A stretch of 64,000 bases of DNA, from positions 1,116,001-1,180,000 of the forward strand of contig NW_025408672.1 of the NCBI RefSeq assembly GCF_020360975.1, written 5' to 3'. The notes under the pieces were generated by a model. That model saw only the letters and a list, made by a program, of their open reading frames with translations, did no database searches and was not told the DNA's origin. This DNA comes from Hirsutella rhossiliensis. Its lineage: Eukaryota > Ascomycota > Sordariomycetes > Hypocreales > Ophiocordycipitaceae. The translations under genes were made by a program, and so were the position numbers. Each line of letters starts with the position of its first letter. Position 1 is the stretch's first letter. Below, one piece after another: positions 44,363-55,200 of the stretch.

Positions 44363-44397
44363 CGGGACAGGGGCAGGGGATAGGGGCAGGGGCAGGG
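44363..44397 (+). repeat. G-run tract with quadruplex potential
   Basis: Six runs of three or four G separated by 2-3 nt (GGGACAGGGGCAGGGGAT, then TAGGGGCAGGGGCAGGG). This fits the four-run G-quadruplex pattern and lies about 195 bp before the right LTR of element G. Confidence 0.7.
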
Positions 44398-44533
44398 TTT
44401 AGGCTAACGGCTAGGGAAAAAAGAAAAAGGTCGGTGAAATCTTTCCCTGCCTAGCGCTTATCTCGATAGGAAAGGTGCGGCAGCACCGGCGTAGTTAGTT
44501 TAGCTCTACCCTTTTCGTATCTTCTTCCTCTTC

Positions 44534-44553
44534 GAGAGAGAGAGAGAGAGAGG
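44534..44553. repeat. (GA)n microsatellite
   Basis: About ten uninterrupted GA units just before the right LTR of element G. Confidence 0.85.
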
Positions 44554-44590
44554 GAAAGGGAAATAGAAGCTTCACGCTCTAGAGACTAGT

Positions 44591-44987
44591 TTTAACGGTA
44601 GCTACGGTATATACCTAAAGACACACCTATGCTAACGGCAATAGTAGTAGCTAGATACCGAAGGACGAGGGGGGTCTAAGGAGAACGAAGGAAAAGAGAA
44701 AGCACTAAGTAGGGCAAGGCAAAGGTAAAGAGGGCTAAAAGGTATATTAGCGGAGAAAAGATATAGAAGAAGATAATAATAATAGAAGAAGATACTATCT
44801 GCTAGCTAAGGAGGAAAATAGACCTCTTTTATAGACCGAATTTTCCCTTCTTTTTCCCTAAACGAATAAGGGCTAAGGGATCATCTAATTAAGAAGAGGG
44901 CTAGCTAGAGACTCTACTAAGGATCCTATTAAAGACTTTGCTACGCGGGCTATATATATTCCTTAGGGTATAGATGCCCCCGTTAAA
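44591..44987. repeat. element G, right LTR
   Basis: Direct repeat of 36517-36911. It is followed by GTAG (44988-44991), and then LINE B sequence resumes exactly where it stopped at 36516. Confidence 0.88.
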
Positions 44988-44991
44988 GTAG

Positions 44992-46954
44992 GACTTATAC
45001 TAGTAGCGGCGCGGAGGTATTTGCTACGGCCTATACTATAACCCTAGATCTAATTAAGGTTAAGACTAGCGATAATCTTAGCTAAGACTAAACCGCGATA
45101 GCTATAAAGACGCTATTAAATAAAGTTAGGAGCGTTAGTAAGGTTAGTAAGCGATATAAGATAAGGACGCTTTAGGGCGGGCTTAGCGTTAAGAGAACTA
45201 CTAGGCTATAGCTTAGCGTCGGAGCTAATAGAGGGTAACGCGGTAGGTTCCTATACTAGCTTTAAGATAACTATAGGTATAGTAACGGTAGCGGACTCCT
45301 TAGCCTTAGCCTTAGATAGAGCCTTAGATATAATAGCCGCTTTACCCTTACCTTTACCCTTACCCTTCCCTTTATTAGAAGGGGCTAGGGCTAGACTAGG
45401 CCTAGTAAGGTTAAAACTATTATCCTTACCGTTATAGTTATTACCGGCGATAAGATAAAAATAGTTAGTAAGATCGTTAACCGCTATAAGAGTCTTTCGA
45501 GTAACTAAGAGCGACTTAGGCCCGACCTAAGCTAAGGTCTTAATAATATCGCTAAACTTACTTAGGTATTTCTTTAAGGACTTATATATATAGTAGGTAT
45601 TATCTACGAAATAAGTAAAAGCTAAGGCGAGCGTCTTAATATTCTTAGCGACTATAGCTAGACTAAGGGCAGACTCGCTTAATACGCCCTTACCTTTAGC
45701 GGCGGGGGCCTTTTAACTAGTATAAATATAAGTTTTTAAAGTAATATAGTAAAAGCGCTTTTATACTAAGCCCTTAATAAGGGAGGGGCTATCGACCTTA
45801 GATTAAGCTTAGTAGAGGGTATAAGCGGCCTCCTTACCCTTAAAGGTAATCTAGAATATAGATTAGTACCGAACTTAGACCGTACTATAATAGGGCGGGG
45901 TTACTTACTTAGTAATAGGACTAGTTAAAGTTAGTATAAGCGATATACGCTTTAGCTTTTACGGCTAGTAAAGTTAGTAAAAAGTACTAAAAGTAAGACT
46001 AACTTAAGATAGGACTAGGACTAATACTTATAGGACTAGTTTTAATAGCTAGCGAAGGACTTATAGGTAAGCTTACTAATAAGGCGCTTAATATACGTAA
46101 AATATAAGATAGAGCGCTTTAAACCCGCTATAGTAGTAACCTTCTTATAGGGAGGGGGCTTAAAAGGGGGCGAGCCGCTACTACCTAAGTTAGCTTCTTA
46201 GTTAAATATTATAAAATAAAGTTAAGAGATCTAGGTATAGTACTAGTAAGACTTAAAGGCGGGGAAATAAAATAGGTAGGATCCTAAGCCTATATAAGGG
46301 ATAATAGATAAAGAGGTAAGAGGAGGTAGGAACGAAACCGTAGAGGGAGGGTAGGTATATATATATATAAGCTAGGCGCGCGTAATTAGTAACTATATAA
46401 TAGACGGTAAATATAGGCCGCCGCGCCCCCGATTAGGAAGTCGCGTAGCTAGATAGAAACCGATTTTTAATTAGCGGAGCTAGCCGACTAAATTTCGATT
46501 AGCTAGCCCTACTTAAGAGCGACCTATACTAGCGCCTAGCCTAGTAACCGGATATTACCTACCCTATTAACTAACTAACCGATAGGCCGATATAACTATA
46601 GCTACGCGGTAGCGGTATAGGAGCTATAGGGAATAGAGGCGCCTAAGAGTCGGGCCCTTATAAGAGACTACTACCTATAACCCTAGGCCTAGACTAGTAA
46701 GCTTAGGCCGCGGCCGCTTAGGATAGAAGCGGCTATAGCCTAAGAGGGCCTACGCCGAAATATAAACGCGCGGGAGAAGCCCGCGGTAGCTAGCGTAAAT
46801 TTCCTATATACTACTACTAAGACCTCGTTCGAGGCGGACCTATACTAAAAGAGGGGAGGGTTTTCCCTTAAGCACTTTAGTTTTTCCCTCTTATTTAATA
46901 TTAAAGTTTTAGATACCTTTAGCTAGGTCCTTAGCGTAATCTTAATAATAATAA
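44992..46954 (-). pseudogene. opposite-strand ORF region and 3' tail of LINE B
   Basis: Reverse complement of copy A 6933-8865. On the minus strand the second frame of the unknown protein can be followed: VDSPSLIKGLV-stop-KRF near 45790, then KAPAAKGKGVLSE and AIVAKNIKTLALAFTYFVDN near 45700-45590, then the GKGKGKGKAA region near 45330-45370. It stays in register with copy A despite many substitutions. The LINE 3' end, AATCTTAATAATAATAA, is at 46938-46954. More mutated than copy A. Confidence 0.6.
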
Positions 46955-46968
46955 TATATACCTTTACT

Positions 46969-47498
46969 CCTTAACTATAAGTACTAAAGTCTAACTCTTA
47001 GGGCGTAGCCCTTATTAATAATATAGTATATTTAAGAAGCTTACTTAAGAAGGTATTATATATTATTTATTAAAGCTTTTTCCGCGACTAAGTATATATA
47101 GTCCGCGTAAGGGTTTTATCCTTTTAAGTACTATATTAAGTATTATTTAAAGTTATACTTTTTTAAAAGCTAGGTAAGGGTATAATATAAGGGCTTTTAC
47201 CTTATATAGGCCTAGACTAAGGTCTAGGCTAAGTCTATATATAAGCAGCCTCTACGCCTATATAAGCTAAGCTTATACTTCTCTTTCTTTTCCCTTTTAT
47301 AGATTATTAACTATCTTTTATTAAACCGTACTTAAGCCTATGCCTTTACTTACTCTATAATAAGGTCTAGGCTAATACCTAGACTTATATTAAAGGTAAA
47401 TACCTTTATATTATATAGGGATATAAGTAAACGATTTTATTTTTACTTAACTATATAAGAAGCTAAGTAGTATTTAAATAAAAGAGCTTTAAAATAAT
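46969..47498. other. AT-rich spacer with one arm of a Y-like foldback element
   Basis: 47160-47350 matches the right arm of element Y (29103-29290) in the same direction, including CCTTATATAGGCCTA, AGGTCTAGGCTAAGTCTATATATAAG and TTTATAGATTATTAACT. The matching left arm is not present nearby, so this is a partial copy. The rest shows nothing recognisable. Confidence 0.6.
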
Positions 47499-47503
47499 AT
47501 AAT
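47499..47503. repeat. left target duplication of Copia-2 copy 2
   Basis: ATAAT, repeated at 53669-53673 on the other side of the element. Confidence 0.8.
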
Positions 47504-47966
47504 TCTCGCGAAGAGAGATACGAGAAGTATATATAAAATGCACGAAGGTAAAAGTAGAAGTAAGGGGTCGGACAGGCAGGGTAGAGATATTTAAATCTTA
47601 CGGGGGCAGCAATTATAGTAGGGGAGTGATTATTATATTTCCTTAATTATCCTTCTTTCCTCTATCTAACGCCCCCTTTTATACCTATCTAGCATCTTAA
47701 TTAATAAAGAAGATCCTACTTAAAGAAGCTACTAATATCCTTTCGACTACCGAGCCTTTTACTAGTTTTCCCTTCCTTTTTAGCCGTTACCGGTTTATCC
47801 TTCTTATCTCTCGCTACTTATACTTCCCCTTATGCTCCTACCCTCCTCCCTGCACCTCTTTTTAGCTCCTTCTTCCTTCTTTTATACTAGGTATTTTTAG
47901 CTTCCTTAGTCCCTCGTGCTAAGGGATATCTCCGAGAACTACGAAATTAGGCCACGCTTCGCGACA
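47504..47966 (-). repeat. Copia-2 copy 2, 3' LTR
   Basis: Direct repeat of 53207-53668. Its inner edge is next to the polypurine tract CTAAGGGGGTG on the minus strand (47976-47966). Confidence 0.9.
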
Positions 47967-48259
47967 CACCCCCTTAGCTATAGCCTGCCCCTATAGTAAG
48001 GGCATAGCTAATACGGCTTCGGGCTAGTAAGCGTATAAAGGAGGTTCTTAGCTCTATACTTCTCCCTTTACTCGAGGAAAGCAGGGGCCCTTTTAGGTCC
48101 CTAGGCTCTTTTAGACCTACTTAAGGAATAGGGGCCTAAGGAGAAAGTCCTATAAGAAAGGGGGCCTTCTTAGAAGGGAAAAACCTAATTAAAATAGGGG
48201 GCCCTCTAAAGGGAAAAACCTCTTCCTTTTCTTCGGCTATAGACGTTACCTTCTCGTAT

Positions 48260-51200
48260 ATACTATTAGCTCCTCTCGTAGACTCTTAAGGCGGGCCTCT
48301 AAGGATAGCTTCTCTCGAACGTCTTCTAGCCTAATTTGCTATAAAAAGACAGCTAGCTTCTGCTTCGGCAAGGGCTTTGTAAGACCGTCGGCTTTTATTA
48401 ATGCCGTTAGAACCTAACGGACGGAAATTAGTCCCCTTTAGACCTCTTAGCGTAACTAATACTAGTAGATATCGATATACCGTAGCCGGGTCGATAGCTT
48501 ACTATTTTCCTCTATAAGAATTCGTATAGTCTACGTGTTATCGTATTCTATAGCTAACGGGGACGGAATTTATAGTCGTAAAGATATTAGTAGCTAGCTA
48601 AGGAAAATCGCTTCTTTTAACGCTTTTAAAAGAGCTAGTAGCTCTGCCTCCGTACTCGAAGTTATAACAGTAGCTTACTTCGAAGCTCTCTAAGCAATAG
48701 TTCCTCTAAAAAGGGATATAATATACCCTTATAAGCTCTTTCTATCTAAGGAATTATCCGTAAAGGACCAATCGCTTGAATAAAGGAAGATTTCGGCAGC
48801 TAGTTTACTTCCCTACCCTCCTAAGCGCAGACCGTATAATCTCGTTAAATAGAGATAAAGGATAGCTCTGTCTACTGCTTCTTAATGCCTAGGGCTAGGA
48901 TTCTAGTTATACTTAGCTAGCCGGGAGACCGTAAAAGAGATATCCGGTCTAGTAGAAATAGCTGAAAAAAGCAGGGAGCCTACCTTCTATTAATATTAGT
49001 GTTTCTCTTACTCCCTAGCTTAAAAGGACGGATCTAGTAAAAGCTCTTCGTCTAATATAGGCGTAGAAGGAAGCTTCTTATCGAGGGAAGTAGGGAGGAA
49101 TTTATAAGCGACCTTATCGATATAGGCGTCCTAGGTAAGCTAGATAGTCCGTTAGGACCTATTCCTAAGGATTCGTATCCCTAGGAACTACTTTAGCTCC
49201 CCTAGCCTAGTTATCTTATACCTTTATTATAGGCCTTTTATAGCCTCCCTAGTAGTTACTTCTTCCTCTTTTAGGTAGGCCTAGATAATATCGTCGATAT
49301 AAAAGAAGACTATAATTTTACCCTTCTATATTATATACGGTTCCTAAGGGACTTTCTTAAAGCCTAGGGCTTCGAGGGAACCTATTAAATGCTATTACTA
49401 AAGAAGGGGTAATCTTCGTAGTCCGTATAGAGCTTTCCTAAGCCGTAGAACCTTTCCTTGCTATTAGAAGCCTAGTAGAAGGCGTATATAGATAACTTCT
49501 TCTTCCTCGAGTAGGCAGTTAATAAAGGCGTTAACTATATCTATCTAATCGAGCTCGAGGTCGAATTCTACTGCTATAGCTATAAGGGTCCGAAAAGACA
49601 TCCCTACTAGGGTAGTTGCCCTAGTAAGAAGATCCCCTTTTTCTTACTAGTTCCTATAGATAACTAGCCGGGCTTTGCACTTTTAAAGGAAGCTATGTTT
49701 ATTAGTCTTATAGATAAAGACCTACTTATAGCTAAGGACCTATTTTCCTCTTACTTTTTCCTTAAGGACCTCTTCGAAAGACCCTATCTCTTCGTATAAG
49801 GCTAAGTAGTCTTTCTAGGCCTAGAAAAACTAGTCTCTAAAAGGGTGTCTTTCTAGCTACTTCTAGTTTGCTAGTAGGTCCGGGAGGTCTCTTTTATATA
49901 CCTTCCTTGCTAATAGAGGCTTAAAAAGCCGGCCTGCTATAAATGCTCCGTAGGAACCGTCTTCTATAGGCATTAGATAGAAGTCGGAAAAACGATCGAA
50001 ATAGGGGAGAAACTAGTCTTCTTTCGTATCGGGCCCTATACCTTCCTTTGCTTCTTAAAGCAGGGATAAAAAGGCAGCCGGGTAATCCTTCGAGAGAGGT
50101 GCCTTTCCTACCCCCTTAGGGGTCGAGACGGGAAGACTAACTAAAAAAGCTGCTTTTAGATCTGCTTCTTATATAGGAGGAGGCGTAGGTAGGTAGGCGT
50201 ATTCTAGCTCTACCGCTTTCCTATAGTCTCCTTCTTCCTCTAGATTATCTAATCTAGTAGCTTCCTCTTCTTCGAAGTCGGCGTTATCCTCGACTACTTC
50301 GACGTCGGTTTCTTCTTCCGTTTCCTCGTCTAGGACCTCTTCTTAAGACTATTAGGAAGGGGGGATTTAAATCTTCTAAATTAGCTAACGTTAAGAGAGT
50401 AAGAGGGGCTATTAATCCCTCTTTCCGTCGAAGAAGCTAGATTCGTCGAAAATTATATCCCTAGTCGAAATAACCTTTCGTAGAAGAGGAATCTAGATCT
50501 AGAAGATATTCGTAGAATTATAACTAACGAGGTAACTAATAAAGGCTCTAGGATTAAGCTTTCTTTTCTTTTTCCTTTTTAGCTATATATCGGCAGTTAT
50601 TGCGTATGCCTTATAGCCGTAGGCACGAAGGTAGGCTGGCGAGGCCCTTTTCTTTATAAAGAGCTCGAGGGGGGATTTCTAATCTATTCCTTAGGTCTTA
50701 AAAAGGGTCTCTAAGTCCCTATAGTCCCTTAGTCCCCTAGGGTCCCTTAGGGTCCGGTTCCGAAGGTAATAGGCGGTCTTAACGACTTCCCTCTAAAGGT
50801 TATATAGAAGCTTTATAGTAAGTCTTATCGTATAGGCCCTTTCTATTATAGCACCCCCTAATCTTTCTACCCCTCCGTTCTAGGCCTAGGTATTCGGTGC
50901 TAATAGGAGGGGTAGAATGCCCCTTTTTTATAGCTAATTTAAGATATCTTTCGTAAATAGCTCTCCGTTAGACCGTATCTTCTTTACCTCGTAGCTAAAG
51001 TAGGATTTTATCTAGTTAACGAAGTCCCTAAGGGCAGACTAGTTATACTTACTTAGGTAGGTCCGTAAGAAATAAGGGAAAACTATCCCTAAAAAGGCGT
51101 CTATAAAAAACATTACCCTAACGAAGCTTTCCTAGTCCCTAGAGACGTCGGTCTAATCGACCTAAATTTCCTTACACGGCTAGTCCGGCTATATTAGGGT

Positions 51201-53190
51201 CCGTCTAAAAATTCGTCTCCTAGTCTTTCCTTAGCCGTAGTATTCGCATTCGACGGTCTTTAGGCCCCTTATTCGTACGCCTTATTATAGGCCTAGCTTA
51301 TATAAAGCTAGGGGGCCCGGGTAACTAAGTCGTGCGTGCTAAAGAAGACCGTCTCCTTAGGCTACCGAAAGAGGGTCCTTTATAGTAGACCTATTCCTCC
51401 TAGCAGGGAAAGCTAACTTCTCGAGAGGTTCCTTCCTAAGGATAGGTCGGAATTTAAGAATAAATTAACCGAATTTTTCCTCGATAAGCCCGATAGTCTA
51501 ATTCTTCTAGACTAGCCTCGTAGGCTTAGACGTTATATCCTAGAAGATTCCTTCCTCTTAAAGAAGGCGGAAGGAAATTAGGCTCGTTAAAAATCGAGGG
51601 CAAAAAGCTACCCTTTTTCGTCGAAGAATTTATATAGACCCGTTAGGTAATTTTATCGTAAAATTTACCCTTCCGTATCCCTCTATCCGTATAGTCGATT
51701 CCCCGGCAATAAGATATTCCCTCCGTGCCTTCTTAAAGGACCGGAATCGTAAGAGTGTATTATAGATATCGAGGGAAGCACCGGAGTCGAGGATAGCTGA
51801 TTTTCGTAGGGGATAGTCGGAGGGTCCTAACGGGTGGTCTTGCTAATCCGTGGGGAAGACGAATGCCGGATTTGCTATACTAACGATTTTTCCTCGAATT
51901 TGCGGTAGCGGCGTTAGTTGCTATTTCTTAGCAACCCGAATCTCGTCTATCTTCTTCTACAACGAGGGGTCCTCCTTAAGAGACTGTTGTACTGTTTCTT
52001 ATAGCCTCTTTAAAGGGTTGACTCCTTTAGGTCGGTTTTCCTCGAAGACCTGCTAGCAGTCTTCTAGCCGATAGGGCTTTTTGCATGCTTAGTAGGTAGG
52101 TCGATTCCTCCTTATACGTTGTTTCTTCGAGGAATCCTCGTCCCGGTCCGGAAGGTCTGCTTAAAAACCCCCCCTTTTAACCCCTTATTAATGATTTTAA
52201 CGAAGAGGTTCGATTTCGACTAGTTCCTTGATTTTTCGACTAACGGACTAAAAGGTCTATTAGGGGACTAGTCGGGCCGGTCTAATAGACGGGACCGGGC
52301 CCGGTGCAAAAGGCGAAGCCGGGGCCGGGACTAGGGCAGCTGTTAAAGACGGGGTTATAGCTCTCGAGGGAGGAGGAGCCAAAGGAGCAACAGCCGCAGC
52401 AGCAGTAGCGGGGGCCGCAGCAACAGGGGCTGCAGCAGCTGCAGGTCGAGCTGTCTGTGTCGAGTGCTGGCCTCGAAGGAATAAGACTGCTTGCTATTAT
52501 ACTCTGGCAGCCTCTTCGTCTAGTTCCCGGCTAGCCTCTCGAAAGATAGTCGAGTAACCGTCACTAATAGGCTTTATTAGCAGAGATATATCCCGTAGCT
52601 ACTAGCCGGAAAGAGCTTCTATTAGGAAGTATTAGTTAGCTTCCTCGAGGATTTCTTCCTACTTAGCTAGCCACGAAGAAGCTAGCAGGTTACTAGCAGA
52701 AAAGGCTCCGAGGTGTGCCGTATAGGTCTTCCTAATACGGTTAGTTATATAGCCCCTCGAGGGAGCTGTCGAGGTCTCGAGCTTTAAAAGCCACTGCCTA
52801 GGAGTGTAGTCACCTAAGGCAGCAGAAAAGGCTCTCTGCTATGCAGAGGTTAGCTCGGAGAAGAGGGTAGCTCCCTCTGCAAAGTCCGTTGCCCTAGGAC
52901 GAAGAGGGGGCTCGAGAGGGTCCTGCTTATTAGAGAAGACTAAATTATAGATAGTTCTGTCTACACGAGCCCGTAGCTCCTTTACCTACTTATCCTAATC
53001 TTAGGGCTCTGCTAGAATCGTCCTACGGACCGTAGGGACGGCAGAGGAGTCGGTTTTTATTATTGTTGCGGGGAAGGGTAGAAAAGTCGGGTAAAAATCG
53101 GCTTTTTCTAATAAGAGGGGTAAAAGGAAGCCACGAGGGATATAAGAAAGGTGCCTTTTATAGCAGCCGGAAGGTATAGGAATATTATTC
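48260..53190 (-). pseudogene. Copia-2 copy 2 gag-pol polyprotein, RIP-mutated
   Basis: A single minus-strand frame can be followed through TAG/TAA stops. Gag: 53160-52480, with HLGAFSASNLLASSWLAK. Ala/Pro-rich linker: about 52450-52310, keeping CAG and GCA codons. Degraded knuckle: ACKKPYRLEDC near 52090-52060. Protease-like: AILDSGASLDIYN near 51800-51760, the DSGA catalytic motif. Integrase: RVMFFIDAFLGIVFPYF near 51115, then RSNGELF (Asp to Asn) and NGGVERLGGAIIERA near 50880-50835. RT: LRKALYGLRRLP near 49450 and FFYIDDII near 49306-49285, both catalytic Asp intact. RNase H: STEAELLALLKALKEA near 48650, then LRYIDIY. Order gag-PR-IN-RT-RH defines Ty1/copia. Inactive because of about one stop per 15-30 codons. 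Confidence 0.88.
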
Positions 53191-53206
53191 CTCCCGGGCT
53201 TATAAC
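53190..53206 (-). promoter_or_regulatory. Copia-2 copy 2 primer-binding site
   Basis: The plus strand CCTCCCGGGCTTATAAC adjoins the 5' LTR. It matches the initiator tRNA-Met anticodon arm (GGGCTCATAAC) apart from one C-to-T change, the same site as in Copia-1. Confidence 0.65.
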
Positions 53207-53668
53207 TCTCGCGAAGAGAGATGCGAGAAGTATATATAAAATGCACGAAGGTGAAAGTAGAAGTAAGGGGTCGGATAAGCAGGGCAGAGATGTTTAAATC
53301 TTACGGGGGCAGCAATTGCAGTAGGGGAGTAATTGTTATATTTCCTTAATTATCCTTCTTTCCTCTATCTAACGCCCCCTTTTATACCTATCTAGCACCT
53401 TAATTAACAAAGAAGATCCTGCTTAAAGAAGCCACTAATATCCTTTCGACTACCGAGCCTTTTGCCGGTTTTCCCTTCTTTTTAGCCGTTACCGGTTTAT
53501 CCTTCTTATCTCTCGCTACTTATACTTCCCCTTATACTCCTACCCTCCTCCCTACACCTCTTTTTAGCTCCTTCTTCCTTCTTCTATACCGGGTGTTTTT
53601 AGCTTCCTTAGTCCCTCGTGCTAAAGGATATCTCCGAGAACTATAAAATTAAGCTACGCTTCGCGATA
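53207..53668 (-). repeat. Copia-2 copy 2, 5' LTR
   Basis: Direct repeat of 47504-47966. It begins TCTCGCGAAG, forming an inverted pair with its other end CTTCGCGATA, and is followed by the ATAAT duplication. Confidence 0.9.
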
Positions 53669-53700
53669 ATAATAGTTTAATATATTTAATTATAATACGC

Positions 53701-53712
53701 TACTTAGGTATA
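53701..53712. repeat. left target duplication of LINE copy D
   Basis: TACTTAGGTATA, repeated exactly at 54748-54759. Confidence 0.85.
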
Positions 53713-54747
53713 TTATTATTAAGATTATACTAAGGACCTAGCTAAAGGTATCTAGAACTTTACTATTAAATAGGAGGGAAAAACTAAAGTACTTAAGGGA
53801 AAACCCTCCCTTCTTTTAATATAGGTCTACCTTAAACGAGGTCTTAGTAGTAGTATATAGGAAATTTATACTAGCTACCGCGGGCTTCTCCTATACATTT
53901 ACTTTTTAGCGTAGGCCCTCTTAAGCTATAGCCGCTTTTATCCTAAGTAGCCGCGGCCTAGGCTCGCTAGCCTAGGCCTAGGGTTATAAGTAGTAGTCTC
54001 TTTCTAAGGGCCTAACTCGCGGGCGCCTCTATTCCCTATAGCTCCTACGTTACTACTATATAGCTATAGCTATATTAGCCTATCGGTCTATTAGTTATTA
54101 GGGTAGGTAATATCCGGTTATCGGGCTAGGCACTAATATAGGTCGCTCTTAGGTAGGGCTAGCTAATCGAAATTTAGTTAGCCGGCTCTACTAATTAAAA
54201 ATCGGTTCTTATCTAGCCGCGCGACTTCTTAATTAAGGGCGCGGCGGCCTATATTTACCGTTTATTATATAGTTACTAATTACGCGCGCCTAGCTTATAT
54301 ATATATATACCTAACCTCCCCCTTTAGTTTTATTTCTACCTCCTTTTACCTCTCTATCCGTTATCTCTTTTATAGGCTCTAATTTCTTACTTACCTCGTT
54401 TCTATATCCCTAGGTCTCTCTAGTACTATATTTAAATCGTTCGCTATCGTTTTATAATATCTAACTAAGAAGCTAACTTAGGTAGTAGTAGCTCGCCTCC
54501 TCCTAAGCCCCTTCCCTATAAGAAAGTCGCTACTATAGTAGGTTTAAAGCGCTCTATCCTATATTTTATATATATTAGGTGCCTTATTAGTAAGCGTACT
54601 TATAAGTCCTTCGCTAGCTATTAAAACTAGTCTTATAAGTATTAGTCCTAGTTCTATCCTAGGTTAGTCTTACCTTTAGTGCTTTTCGCTAACTTTACTA
54701 GCCGTAAAGGCTAAAGCGTATATCGCTTATACTAACTTTAACTAGTT
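53713..54747 (-). mobile_element. LINE copy D, 5'-truncated (1035 bp)
   Basis: Matches copy A 6933 to about 7965 in the same orientation: TTATTATTAAGATTA, then the GC-rich 3' region, and the start of the opposite-strand frame near 54450 (now ISN, stop, EANLGSSSSPPP). Perfect 12-bp duplications on both sides show a separate insertion whose reverse transcription stopped early, the usual LINE outcome. It includes the TATA-like leader and about 90 codons of the opposite-strand frame, with the ATG changed to ATA. Confidence 0.88.
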
Positions 54748-54759
54748 TACTTAGGTATA

Positions 54760-55200
54760 ATAAATATCTTAAAGCTAGAAAAGAAAGATAGGAAAATATT
54801 AATAGATATAGGGCTATAAGCTAAAGTACTTTTATATATATAAGGATTTAAGGTAATAAGTTATCTTAAAAGTATAAGCTAAGGTTCTTATAAGCTTAGC
54901 CCGTTATATTAAGTAATAAAAAGGGATCTTTTAAACTAACCTAACTCTTTTAGTAGAAAGGTATATAATAAGTATAACTTATATATAAGGAATACCTTAA
55001 TACCTTCTTTTAGCTAGCTATTTGTAGTATTTATACTTATATAAAGCTCCTTACTTATCTTAATAGTTAGACTAAGATATATATCTTAATTTATACTCTA
55101 AGCCCTTATACCTTCTACTATACTCTTAAGCCCTTACTTAATCTTAAGCCCTTACTTAAGAGAATCCTATTTATACCGTCGAGTATAGCGGGCACTTTTA
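54760..55200. other. AT-rich RIP-type spacer
   Basis: No gene or repeat boundary recognised. CTTAAGCCCTTACTTAATCTTAAGCCCTTACTTAAG near 55120-55160 is a short tandem repeat. Confidence 0.5.

Larger units (their letters stand above)
42806..44590. other. internal region of element G, repeat-rich and non-coding
   Basis: Low-complexity DNA. 42806-42910 is a run of GCAAGCAG/GCAGGCAA units. 42900-43010 repeats AACGGGAGACTAAGGAATAG. 43400-43670 repeats units like GTCTACTAGGAAA. 44090-44140 repeats CTATTAGTCCTATAGA. 44219-44250 repeats the motif next to the left LTR (CTCTATAATAAAGA..AGACG at 36914-36940). 44363-44397 is G-rich and 44534-44553 is (GA)n. No gag or pol motif was found. Confidence 0.65.
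36517..44987. mobile_element. LTR element G without recognisable pol, nested in LINE B, hosting Copia-1
   Basis: Direct terminal repeats at 36517-36911 and 44591-44987 (about 396 bp) start TTTAACGG and end CCGTTAAA, an 8-bp inverted pair with TT...AA instead of TG...CA. The flanks carry GTAG on both sides (36513-36516 and 44988-44991). The same site in LINE A is uninterrupted with a single GTAG. Without the Copia-1 insertion the element is 2613 bp. Its internal part (36912-36941 plus 42806-44590) has no RT, integrase or gag that I can recognise, so it appears non-autonomous. Confidence 0.82.
31114..46954 (+). mobile_element. LINE full-length copy B, interrupted by nested LTR elements
   Basis: Same family as copy A in reverse orientation. 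The 5' end (AAACTTCTCGCGAAAC near 31117) matches the right end of copy A, and the 3' end has the TAA tail (46942-46954). It is split at 36516/44992 by an LTR element. Taking out that element and one GTAG gives 7366 bp, against 7360 for copy A, so the copy is complete. It is more mutated than copy A, with C-to-T also outside CpA and fewer CpG. It contains ORF1, ORF2 and, beyond the insertion, the opposite-strand unit. Confidence 0.9.
47504..53668 (-). mobile_element. Copia-2 LTR retrotransposon, copy 2, 6165 bp
   Basis: LTRs at 47504-47966 (3') and 53207-53668 (5') are the reverse complement of the Copia-2 LTRs elsewhere in the window, with a perfect ATAAT target duplication. The left LTR's outer end keeps the original TGTCGCGAAGC (read on the minus strand at 47966). 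This is the least mutated of the three Copia-2 copies: the RT active site is intact and long frame segments survive between stops. It lies between a Y-like repeat and LINE copy D. Confidence 0.92.

Noticed and set aside
51850..52056. 68-codon plus-strand ORF within Copia-2 copy 2
   Set aside because: Antisense to the protease/gag region of the minus-strand polyprotein; no independent support.
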